A DNA stretch of 64,000 nt from Caulobacteraceae bacterium (lineage in GTDB: Bacteria > Pseudomonadota > Alphaproteobacteria > Caulobacterales > Caulobacteraceae). Positions within the stretch are counted from its first letter, which is position 1, and each line of letters begins with the position of its first letter. This document shows positions 32,064 to 39,440 of this stretch, piece by piece. The notes beneath the pieces were generated by a model. That model did not search any database. It worked only from the letters and a program-made list of their open reading frames with translations, and was not told the origin of the DNA. The stretch spans positions 1-64,000 of the forward strand of contig CANJPZ010000004.1 in NCBI GenBank assembly GCA_947476325.1, read 5' to 3'. Position numbers and translations under genes: made by a program.

Positions 32064-33359
32064 GTGTCCTTCCGGGACGGACCGTTCAACAGTCTGAAGG
32101 TTCCGCTCACCTGGGCGGTGGCGGCGGCGGTTGTGCTGGCGCTGGCCGGCGCAGCTGCGCTCTTCATGTCAGATCGCGGCGACACGCTTGCTTCGGCCTC
32201 CTATTCCCCCGTTCGCAAGGTCGCTGATCAGGTTCAGAAGCCGGTCTCCAGCGCCCTGGCCGCGCCAGTACGCTGGGTGGACGGCGGCGTCTCCGGCGTA
32301 CGGGGCTATTTCTTCGCGGTTTCGGAAAACCGCCGCCTGAAGCGCCAGCTCAAGCAAATGAATGACCTGAAGGCCGAACTGGCGGCCGAGAAGAATTTGA
32401 ACGGCCGTTATGTCGCCATGCTGGGCCTGAAGATCGATCCGCCCATCGACATGGTCAGCGGTCGCACCATCACTGATAGCCGAGGGCCCTACGCCAATTC
32501 CCGTCTGGTCGACGTGGGCGCGGAGGCGGGCGTCAAGGTCGGTAATCCGGCCCTGAGCGAGAACGGACTGATCGGCCGCGTGGTCGGCATTTCACCAACC
32601 GTCAGCCGCATCCTGATGCTGACCGACGTGGCCTCGCGCACGCCGGTGATGATCGAGCGGACCAATGCCCGCGCCATCCTGACCGGAGACGGCGGACCCA
32701 ATCCCAAGCTGGCCTATCTGCGCAGCCGCGAGGCACCCCACGAGGGCGATGTCGTTGTCAGTTCCGGTGACGGCGGCCTGATGCCGCGCGGCCTGCCGGT
32801 GGGCGTGGTGGCCAAGGGGCTGGACGGCGGCTGGCGCGTTCGCCTGGCCTCGGACCGGGGCGCCATCGACATCGTGCGCATTCTGAAATTCCAGGACTTC
32901 GCCCAGCTGGCTAATACCGCGCGGCTGGCCGAGGTGGCCAAACCCGCTGACATGGGTGGCCAGTTGCCGGCCACGCCGGTTCCTGCTGCGCCGCGCCCGG
33001 TGACGGTGACTGCACCTGCGGCCGCCCCTGTTGTGGCGCCGGCGACCAGGACATCCGTTCCCGCCGCAAGTACGCCGCCTGCCAAGACCGCCCCGGCGCC
33101 CGCCCCGTCGGCGGCGATTGCCAAGGCGGCTACACCGCCCGCCTCCGGTCCCGCGACCCCGCCGGCCAAAGCGCCTGTTCAACCTGTAACGCCTGCTGTC
33201 AAAGCCGCCCCGCCAGCCGCAACGATCGCGCCTGCGACGACGGCGCCCGCACCACCGGCCAAGGCCAGTCCTGCGCCCCGGCCGCCGGTTACCCGGACCT
33301 ACCAGAAGGTCGAGACGCCGAACGCGCCGCCGGTCACGACAGGCGCGGCCGCGCCATGA
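32064..33359 (+). CDS. mreC: Rod shape-determining protein MreC
   Basis: This 431-residue periplasmic scaffold has one N-terminal membrane helix (about residues 14-33), a coiled coil (about 85-112) and the MreC beta-domain (about 130-280, with GLIGRVVGISPTVSRILMLTD). It starts with GTG at 32064. A long C-terminal tail of about 130 residues is very Pro/Ala-rich (APAPSAAIAKAATPPA and similar) and low in complexity, longer than in many MreC proteins. Its stop overlaps mreD's ATG by 4 bases. Confidence 0.93.
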   Translation: MSFRDGPFNSLKVPLTWAVAAAVVLALAGAAALFMSDRGDTLASASYSPVRKVADQVQKPVSSALAAPVRWVDGGVSGVRGYFFAVSENRRLKRQLKQMNDLKAELAAEKNLNGRYVAMLGLKIDPPIDMVSGRTITDSRGPYANSRLVDVGAEAGVKVGNPALSENGLIGRVVGISPTVSRILMLTDVASRTPVMIERTNARAILTGDGGPNPKLAYLRSREAPHEGDVVVSSGDGGLMPRGLPVGVVAKGLDGGWRVRLASDRGAIDIVRILKFQDFAQLANTARLAEVAKPADMGGQLPATPVPAAPRPVTVTAPAAAPVVAPATRTSVPAASTPPAKTAPAPAPSAAIAKAATPPASGPATPPAKAPVQPVTPAVKAAPPAATIAPATTAPAPPAKASPAPRPPVTRTYQKVETPNAPPVTTGAAAP

Positions 33360-33874
33360 GCGCTTTTCAGTCAGGTCCAACCCTTGAGCCGCTGCGGTTC
33401 TTCATCGCGCCATTCGCCGGTTGTGTTCTGGCCGCAATCCTTCTGGAAACCCCGCTCAGGCTGTGGGGTCTTCGCCTGCCCGAGCCTGTGTTCGCCTTTG
33501 TCCCGGCCTTTGCCTGGGCCGTGGTCAGGCCGTCAGTCGCCGGGCCCCTGATGCTGTTGATCCTTGGCCTGTTCCTGGACATCACGTCGAACGGTCACAT
33601 GGGCCTTTGGCCCCTGGCCCTGATCCTCGCCTACGGCTTTGTCATCGTCACCCGTCCGATCATGTCCGGACAAGCGCCGGTAATGATCCTGGGCTGGTAT
33701 GTGGCATCTTGTCTGCTGGGCTTTTCGGTCGCCTACCTGCTCACCATGTTGAGCGCCTTGTCGACGCCCAACCTGATCGCCGTGTTCTGGCAATTTCTTG
33801 TGACGGTCGCGCTCTATCCGCTGGCCAACATGCTGATCCAGCGGTTCGACGACGCCGACGTGAGGTTCCGTTAG
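33356..33874 (+). CDS. mreD: Rod shape-determining protein MreD
   Basis: This 172-residue membrane protein has about five hydrophobic helices and occupies the mreD position between mreC and the PBP2 gene. The sequence is poorly conserved in the family; PAFAWAVVRPSVAGPLMLLILGLFLDI and LWPLALILAYGFVIVTRP are the MreD-like parts. ATGA overlap with mreC indicates coupled translation, and the PBP2 gene starts 4 bases later. Confidence 0.88.
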   Translation: MSAFQSGPTLEPLRFFIAPFAGCVLAAILLETPLRLWGLRLPEPVFAFVPAFAWAVVRPSVAGPLMLLILGLFLDITSNGHMGLWPLALILAYGFVIVTRPIMSGQAPVMILGWYVASCLLGFSVAYLLTMLSALSTPNLIAVFWQFLVTVALYPLANMLIQRFDDADVRFR

Positions 33875-33878
33875 GCGC

Positions 33879-35876
33879 ATGAGCGAACCATCGATCATCT
33901 TCAACGAGGTCAACGAGCGGCAGGGGGTGTTCACCCGCCGCGTGTTCCTGCTGGGTGGACTGACCGGCGCCGGCCTGGGGGTGCTGTCCGGGCGGCTGGC
34001 CCAGCTTCAGCTGGTGCAGAACAAGGGCTATCTCGAACAGGCCAAGGACAACCAGTACCGCAAGAACCTGATCATTCCACCGCGTGGCGTGATCCTGGAC
34101 CGCAACAACGTCACCCTGGCGTCAAACCGGCCCAATTTCCGCGTCATGTTGACGCCGGCCTCGACACCCAACGTCGATGAGGCCCTGGCGGCGATCTGTG
34201 CGGTGCTGGGGCTCAGCGACGCGCGGCGCGAGGAGCTGAAGGCCCAGATCGTTCACAGCCCGAAATACCGGCCGATCGAGATCGCCGAGGACCTGACCTG
34301 GGAGCAGTTTTCCGCGGTCAATGTGCGCGCGCCCGAGTTGCCCGGCGTCACGGCCAGCATGGGCGAGGCGCGGGTCTATCCGTTCGGCGGCGCCTTCGCC
34401 CACGTGATCGGCTATGTGCACACCGCCGACAAGAAGGACCTGCAACAGCCTGGCATCAAGGCCGATGAGCTGACCCTCAATCCCGCTTACCGCATCGGAA
34501 AGACGGGCATTGAAAAGGCTCTCGAGGTCCAGCTCAGGGGCCGTCCCGGCGCCGAGATGGATGAAGTTGATGTCCGGGGACGGGTGATCGCGCGGCGGGC
34601 CGATGAGGATATCGCGCCGACGCCCGGCGCCCAGGTGGTGCTGACTCTCGACGCCGACATCCAGAACCGGGCGATGGAGGTGTTCGGCGAGGAGAGCGGC
34701 GCCGCCGTGATGATGGACTGCCGGACGGGCGATCTGCTTTGCCTGGCCTCGGCGCCGTCGTTCGACGCCAACAGCTTCGTCAAGGGTGTGCCGTCGCGTG
34801 AGTACAACGCGCTGATGAACTATGAGCGCAAGCCGTTGTTGAACAAGGCGATTTACGGAAATTTCCCGCCGGGATCGACCTTCAAGATGACGGTGGCGCT
34901 GGCGGCGCTGGAAAAGGGCATTCCCGAGACAACGACCCACGTCTGCGGCGGCGCCTGGCCCTATGGCGGCCACACCTGGCACTGCGACAAGGCCCACGGC
35001 TCGCTGAACATGCACGACGCCATCAAGGTCAGCTGCGACATCTATTTCTACCAGACCGCCCTGGCTGTCGGCCCCGAACTGATCGCCCAGACGGCCCGCA
35101 AGCTTGGTCTGGGGGGCGTGTTTGACATCGGCATCTCGGGCCAGAAGGCGGGTCTGGTTCCCGATCCGACCTGGAAAGCAGAGTATTTCAGGACCCGGCG
35201 ACCCAGTGAGATGAAGTGGTATCCCGGCGATACCATCAGCTACGGGATCGGCCAGGGTATGCTGACCGTGAATGCGCTCGAACAGTGCGTGATGGTCTCG
35301 CGCCTGGCCAACGCCAAGAAGGCGCTCGCGCCGCGGCTGATCCGCTCGGTGGGCGGGGTTGAACAGCCTTCCGGTGCGGCGGTGCCCGACCTGCCGTTTC
35401 CGGCCGAGCACCTGGATTTCATCCGTGCAGCCATGGCTTCGGTGGCCAACGATGCGGGCGGTACGGCGGCGGGCGCCGCCAAGCTGGATCTTGGCCCGAT
35501 CAAGATGGCCGGGAAGACCGGCACCGCCCAGGCCCAGAACTACGCCGGCGGCTCGCGCGCCACGCTGCACCTTGACTGGGCCAAGCGCGACCACGCCTGG
35601 TTCGTCGCCTTCGCCCCCTATGACGATCCGCGTTACGCCCTGGCGGTCATCGTCCAGCACGGCGGATGGGGCGCGTCGGCCGCAGCGCCCAAGGCGCGTG
35701 AGATCATGCGCGTGGCGCTGCTCAAGGATCCCGAAGTGCGCGAGCGAATCCGCAATCCTGCCAGCTTTGTCGATACGCGCGGCATTTCGGCCAAGGCGGC
35801 GGTTTCCACGACCGCCGACACTGAATCCATTGAATCGCCGCCCCTTCCCGAAGCTGTTCCGCAGGTGGACCAATGA
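33879..35876 (+). CDS. mrdA: Penicillin-binding protein 2 (peptidoglycan transpeptidase MrdA)
   Basis: This 665-residue elongation transpeptidase has one N-terminal membrane anchor (about residues 20-42) and a PBP dimerization region with NLIIPPRGVILDRNNVTLASNRP. Catalytic motifs are SxxK as GSTFKM (about residue 332), SxN-type SCD (about 388) and KTGTAQ (about 549). It cross-links lateral wall peptidoglycan with RodA as partner. Its TGA overlaps the rodA ATG by 4 bases. Confidence 0.97.
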   Translation: MSEPSIIFNEVNERQGVFTRRVFLLGGLTGAGLGVLSGRLAQLQLVQNKGYLEQAKDNQYRKNLIIPPRGVILDRNNVTLASNRPNFRVMLTPASTPNVDEALAAICAVLGLSDARREELKAQIVHSPKYRPIEIAEDLTWEQFSAVNVRAPELPGVTASMGEARVYPFGGAFAHVIGYVHTADKKDLQQPGIKADELTLNPAYRIGKTGIEKALEVQLRGRPGAEMDEVDVRGRVIARRADEDIAPTPGAQVVLTLDADIQNRAMEVFGEESGAAVMMDCRTGDLLCLASAPSFDANSFVKGVPSREYNALMNYERKPLLNKAIYGNFPPGSTFKMTVALAALEKGIPETTTHVCGGAWPYGGHTWHCDKAHGSLNMHDAIKVSCDIYFYQTALAVGPELIAQTARKLGLGGVFDIGISGQKAGLVPDPTWKAEYFRTRRPSEMKWYPGDTISYGIGQGMLTVNALEQCVMVSRLANAKKALAPRLIRSVGGVEQPSGAAVPDLPFPAEHLDFIRAAMASVANDAGGTAAGAAKLDLGPIKMAGKTGTAQAQNYAGGSRATLHLDWAKRDHAWFVAFAPYDDPRYALAVIVQHGGWGASAAAPKAREIMRVALLKDPEVRERIRNPASFVDTRGISAKAAVSTTADTESIESPPLPEAVPQVDQ

Positions 35877-37021
35877 CCGCCAGCGCTCTTTCGCAGGCCG
35901 GCGAGCGTGAACGCCCCAGCGTCAAGTTCGGCGAGATCGACTGGGTGCTGTTCACCGTGCTGTGCCTGATCGGCGGCTCGGGCATCGCCATTCTTTACTC
36001 CATCGCCGGATCGGCGTGGGAGCCGTGGGCGCTGAAGCAGTTTCTCAGGTTCGCTGTCGGTGTGGTGCTGATGCTGACGATCGCCCTGGTCAGTTTGCGG
36101 GTCTGGTTCTTTCTGGCCTATCCCATCTATGTGCTGGCCCTGGTGCTGCTGGTGGCGGTGGAGCTGTTCGGCGAGGTCTCGCTCGGCGCCCAGCGCTGGC
36201 TTGATCTGGGCCCGGTTCGCCTCCAGCCGTCCGAGATCATGAAGATCGGCATCGTCCTGGCCCTGGCCCGCTTTTATCAGGGACTGTCGGCCAAGGAGGC
36301 CAACTGGTCCTGGAAGCTGATCATTCCGGTGGTGATGATCCTGGCGCCTGTCGGCCTGATCAAGATGGAGCCGGACCTGGGCACCGCAATCCTGATCCTG
36401 CTGACCGGCGGGGCGGTGATGGTGATGGCCGGCTTAAGCTGGCGCGTGATCGGCGCCCTGGTGGTGGCGGGCATCGTCGCTGTGCCGCTGTTCATCGAAT
36501 TTGGCATGCAGCAGTACCAGCGCGACCGGCTGCTGACCCTCGGCGGCAAGGCCGATCCCACGGGGTCTGGTTTCCAGATCCTGCAGTCAAAGATCGCCAT
36601 GGGCTCGGGCGGCCTGTTGGGACGAGGCTATGGCCTGGGCTCGCAAAGCCAGCTGAACTTCATTCCCGAAAAGCACACCGACTTCATCTTCGCGACCTTT
36701 GCCGAGGAGTTCGGGTTCGTCGGCTGCGCCTCGATGCTGTTCCTGTTCGCGCTGGCCATCTTCATCTCGCTGCGCATCGCGGCGGTGTCGCACAGCCACT
36801 TCGGCCGCCTGGCGGCCTCGGGCGTGACCGCGACCTTCGCGCTCTATGTCATGATCAATGGCGCCATGGTCATGGGCCTGGCGCCCGTGGTCGGCATTCC
36901 CATGCCGCTGCTATCATATGGCGGTACGGTCATGCTGACAGTTATGGTCGGCTTTGGCCTGGTCCAGTGCGTGCGCGTCCATCGCTACGACGAAGTCGGC
37001 AGCGGCAAGGGGCTGTTCTAG
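35873..37021 (+). CDS. rodA: Rod shape-determining protein RodA (SEDS glycosyltransferase)
   Basis: This 382-residue SEDS-family peptidoglycan polymerase has about ten membrane helices. Signature segments are RWLDLGPVRLQPSEIMKIGIVLALARFY and the C-terminal AEEFGFVGC (SEDS glutamate region), GLAPVVGIPMPLLSYGGTVMLTVMVGFGL. It is the last gene of the rod operon and acts with PBP2. Its stop overlaps that of convergent pip by 4 bases. Confidence 0.97.
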   Translation: MTASALSQAGERERPSVKFGEIDWVLFTVLCLIGGSGIAILYSIAGSAWEPWALKQFLRFAVGVVLMLTIALVSLRVWFFLAYPIYVLALVLLVAVELFGEVSLGAQRWLDLGPVRLQPSEIMKIGIVLALARFYQGLSAKEANWSWKLIIPVVMILAPVGLIKMEPDLGTAILILLTGGAVMVMAGLSWRVIGALVVAGIVAVPLFIEFGMQQYQRDRLLTLGGKADPTGSGFQILQSKIAMGSGGLLGRGYGLGSQSQLNFIPEKHTDFIFATFAEEFGFVGCASMLFLFALAIFISLRIAAVSHSHFGRLAASGVTATFALYVMINGAMVMGLAPVVGIPMPLLSYGGTVMLTVMVGFGLVQCVRVHRYDEVGSGKGLF

Positions 37022-38013
37022 AGCCTCAGCGCGGCATCCGTGGCGCGGACCAGGCCGTCGATGATGCCCGGCTCGGTCGAGGCGTGGCCGGCGTCCCAGA
37101 CGATATTGAACCGGGCGTTCTGCCAGGCCTTGGTCAGGCGCCAAGCTGACTGCAGGGGTGTGACCACGTCAAAGCGGCCCTGCACGATCCAGCCCGGGAT
37201 ATTGGCCAGGGCGGCGGCGTTGCGGACGATCCAGTCCGTTTCGGGGAAAAAGCCGTCGTTGACGAAGTAGTGGCACTCGATCCGCGCGAAGGCGATGGTG
37301 AACTCTTCCTCGTTGAACTTGGAGGGCCGGGCTTCTGGGCCGCGCAGCGAGATGGTGTCGCCTTCCCACTGGCTCCAGGCGGCGGCGCAGCGGGCCTGGG
37401 CGGCGCGGTCAGTCCCCGTCAGGCGTTTATGGTAGGCGGCCATCATGTCGCCGCGCTCTTCGGGCGGGATCGGGGCCTCGAACCGCTCCCACGCATCGGG
37501 GAACATCATCGAGGCGCCCTTCTGGTAGAACCAGTGCAGCTCGGGCGGGGTCAGAAGGAAGATGCCGCGCAGCACCAGGGCTTCAACCCGGTCGGGGTGT
37601 TTGATCGCGTAGGCCAGGGCCAGGGTTGAACCCCACGAGCCGCCGAACACCGTCCACTTCTCGACGCCCAGATGAACGCGCAGACGTTCGATGTCGTCGA
37701 TAAGGTCCCAGGTCGTGTTGTTCTCGAGGCTGGCATAGGGCGTCGAGCGGCCGCAACCGCGCTGGTCCAGCAGGGCCATCCGCCAGCGTTTCGGGTCAAA
37801 GAACCGGCGCATGGTCGGATTGATCGCCCCGCCCGGTCCGCCATGCAGGATGACGCAGGGCTTGCCGTTCGGCGCGCCGCATTCCTCGTAATAGATCTCG
37901 TGGGCGCTGCCGGTGGGCAGCCAGCCGCGCGCAAACGGCTCGTTTTCGGCAAACAGGCCGCGGCGGGTGTGCGAGCCGGACGGGCCGTCGGAAGCGGTGA
38001 GGGGGCGATCCAT
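37018..38013 (-). CDS. pip: Proline iminopeptidase
   Basis: This 331-residue alpha/beta hydrolase removes N-terminal proline from peptides. The oxyanion loop is VILHGGPGGAINP, the DQRGCGRSTPYASLENNTTWDLIDDIERLR block is characteristic, and the nucleophile is GGSWGS (family serine). The C-terminal acid/histidine region is GRFDVVTPLQSAWRLTKAWQNARFNIVWDAGHASTEPG. The ATG at 38013 is preferred over a TTG 36 bases upstream. Confidence 0.93.
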   Translation of the reverse strand: MDRPLTASDGPSGSHTRRGLFAENEPFARGWLPTGSAHEIYYEECGAPNGKPCVILHGGPGGAINPTMRRFFDPKRWRMALLDQRGCGRSTPYASLENNTTWDLIDDIERLRVHLGVEKWTVFGGSWGSTLALAYAIKHPDRVEALVLRGIFLLTPPELHWFYQKGASMMFPDAWERFEAPIPPEERGDMMAAYHKRLTGTDRAAQARCAAAWSQWEGDTISLRGPEARPSKFNEEEFTIAFARIECHYFVNDGFFPETDWIVRNAAALANIPGWIVQGRFDVVTPLQSAWRLTKAWQNARFNIVWDAGHASTEPGIIDGLVRATDAALRL

Positions 38014-38079
38014 GAGGCGCGCACCATAGCGCCCAATGCCCGGCTGCAACCAGACCTGACGGGCCTGTGGCTGAAAAAT

Positions 38080-38457
38080 TTAGGGCCGTGGCCGGTCAAT
38101 CTCCAGCGCCGACCAGGCCAGCACCGCCCAGCCGATCAGGAACAGCACGCCGCCAATCGGGGTGATCGCGCCAAACCAGTGAGGCGCGCCCAGAGCCATG
38201 GCGTAGAGCGTGCCCGAAAAGATCACCACGCCGGGCAGGAAGAAGGCCGGGGCCAGGCGGGCGCGGCTTGCGCCCAGGCTCATGAACTGGGCGCAGGCGA
38301 AGGTGGCCAGGCAATGGACGAAGCCGTACAGGGCCCCGGTGCGCATCCAGTCGGCGGCCTGGGGGTCCTTGATCCCGTGGGCGGCGAAGGCGCCGGCGGC
38401 GACCGACAGGAATCCGCCGATCGCTGCGGCCATCATCCAGGTTCGGCGCGTCCACAT
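38080..38457 (-). CDS. DUF423 family small membrane protein
   Basis: This 125-residue protein has four hydrophobic segments. MAAAIGGFLSVAAGAFAAHGIKD near the start and LPGVVIFSGTLYAMALGAPHWFGAITPIGGVLFLIGWAVLAW fit DUF423 (YgdD), an inner-membrane family of unknown role. The ATG at 38457 is preferred to a GTG at 38472, which would overlap the epimerase gene. It is 5 bases after the epimerase stop on the same strand. Confidence 0.87.
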   Translation of the reverse strand: MWTRRTWMMAAAIGGFLSVAAGAFAAHGIKDPQAADWMRTGALYGFVHCLATFACAQFMSLGASRARLAPAFFLPGVVIFSGTLYAMALGAPHWFGAITPIGGVLFLIGWAVLAWSALEIDRPRP

Positions 38458-38462
38458 CAGGT

Positions 38463-39440
38463 TCAGCCCCACAGTTCCGGTTCAGGCGGGAAGATCAGCG
38501 ATCCGTCATAGACCAGACCCGGCTTGCGGTCGCGCGCCAGCAGCAGCGGCCCGTCCAGGTCGACCACAGCCGCGCCCTGGGCGATGAGCATGGCGGGCGC
38601 CATGGACAGCGACGTTGCCACCATGCAGCCGGCCATGATCTCCAGACCCAGATCGCGAGCCCGGGCCTTCAGCGCCAAGGCCTCGGTCAGGCCGCCGGTC
38701 TTGTCGAGCTTGATGTTCACGCAGGCGTAGCGGCGGGCGCACAGGGCAAGATCGTCGGGGTGGTGCAGGCTTTCGTCGGCGCACAGGGCGACGGGCGAAA
38801 CATAGCCTTCCAGAGCCTCGTCCTCGCCGGCTTTCAGGGGCTGTTCGATCAGGTGGACGCTGAGGCGGTCGAAGTCGGGCGCCAGGCGAACCAGATCGTG
38901 GAACGACAGGGCCTCGTTGGCATCGACGATCAGCCGTGCCCTGGGCGCGGCCTCGCGCACTGCCTCGATGCAATCGACGTCGTCCCGCCCGCCGATCTTG
39001 AGTTTCAGGAACGGACGGCTGGCTGCGGCGCGGGCATCTTCCGCCATCTTCTCCGGCGAGCCGAGGCTGATGGTGTAGCAGGTCTTGACCGGGTCGAGAC
39101 GATTGCGCCCGGCCAGGGTCCAGGCCCGCACGCCCGCCTCTTTCGCCTCCAGGTCCCAGAAGGCGCAGTCGATAGCGTTGCGTGCGGCGCCGGGGGGCAG
39201 CAGGGCTTGCAGCGCCGTGCGATCGGCGCCGGCCTCAAGTTGCGGGCGCACGGACTCTATGGCGGCGGTGACGCCTTCGATGGTCTCGCCATAGCGGGGG
39301 TAGGGCACGCACTCGCCCCGCCCCTGATGGCCGCGGGCCTGCAGTTCGACCACCACGACGTGAGCCTCGGTCTTGGAGCCGCGCGATATGGTGAAGGCGC
39401 CGGCAATGGGCCAGCGTTCGTCGCGGACGATCAGTTTCAC
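38463..39440 (-). CDS. Dipeptide epimerase (L-Ala-D/L-Glu epimerase, enolase superfamily)
   Basis: This 325-residue enzyme has the N-terminal capping domain and an enolase-type barrel with the catalytic lysines in LKLKIGG and NIKLDKTGG. Metal ligands are in IVDANEAL, LIEQPL and CADESLH. This residue pattern is that of the L-Ala-D/L-Glu epimerases (YcjG/YkfB), which recycle murein peptides. Its ATG overlaps the tipN stop by 4 bases and the DUF423 gene follows directly. Confidence 0.9.
   Translation of the reverse strand: MKLIVRDERWPIAGAFTISRGSKTEAHVVVVELQARGHQGRGECVPYPRYGETIEGVTAAIESVRPQLEAGADRTALQALLPPGAARNAIDCAFWDLEAKEAGVRAWTLAGRNRLDPVKTCYTISLGSPEKMAEDARAAASRPFLKLKIGGRDDVDCIEAVREAAPRARLIVDANEALSFHDLVRLAPDFDRLSVHLIEQPLKAGEDEALEGYVSPVALCADESLHHPDDLALCARRYACVNIKLDKTGGLTEALALKARARDLGLEIMAGCMVATSLSMAPAMLIAQGAAVVDLDGPLLLARDRKPGLVYDGSLIFPPEPELWG

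Noticed and set aside
34122-35873. 583-residue open frame on the minus strand opposite mrdA
   Set aside because: Antisense shadow of the PBP2 gene, with no recognisable domain.
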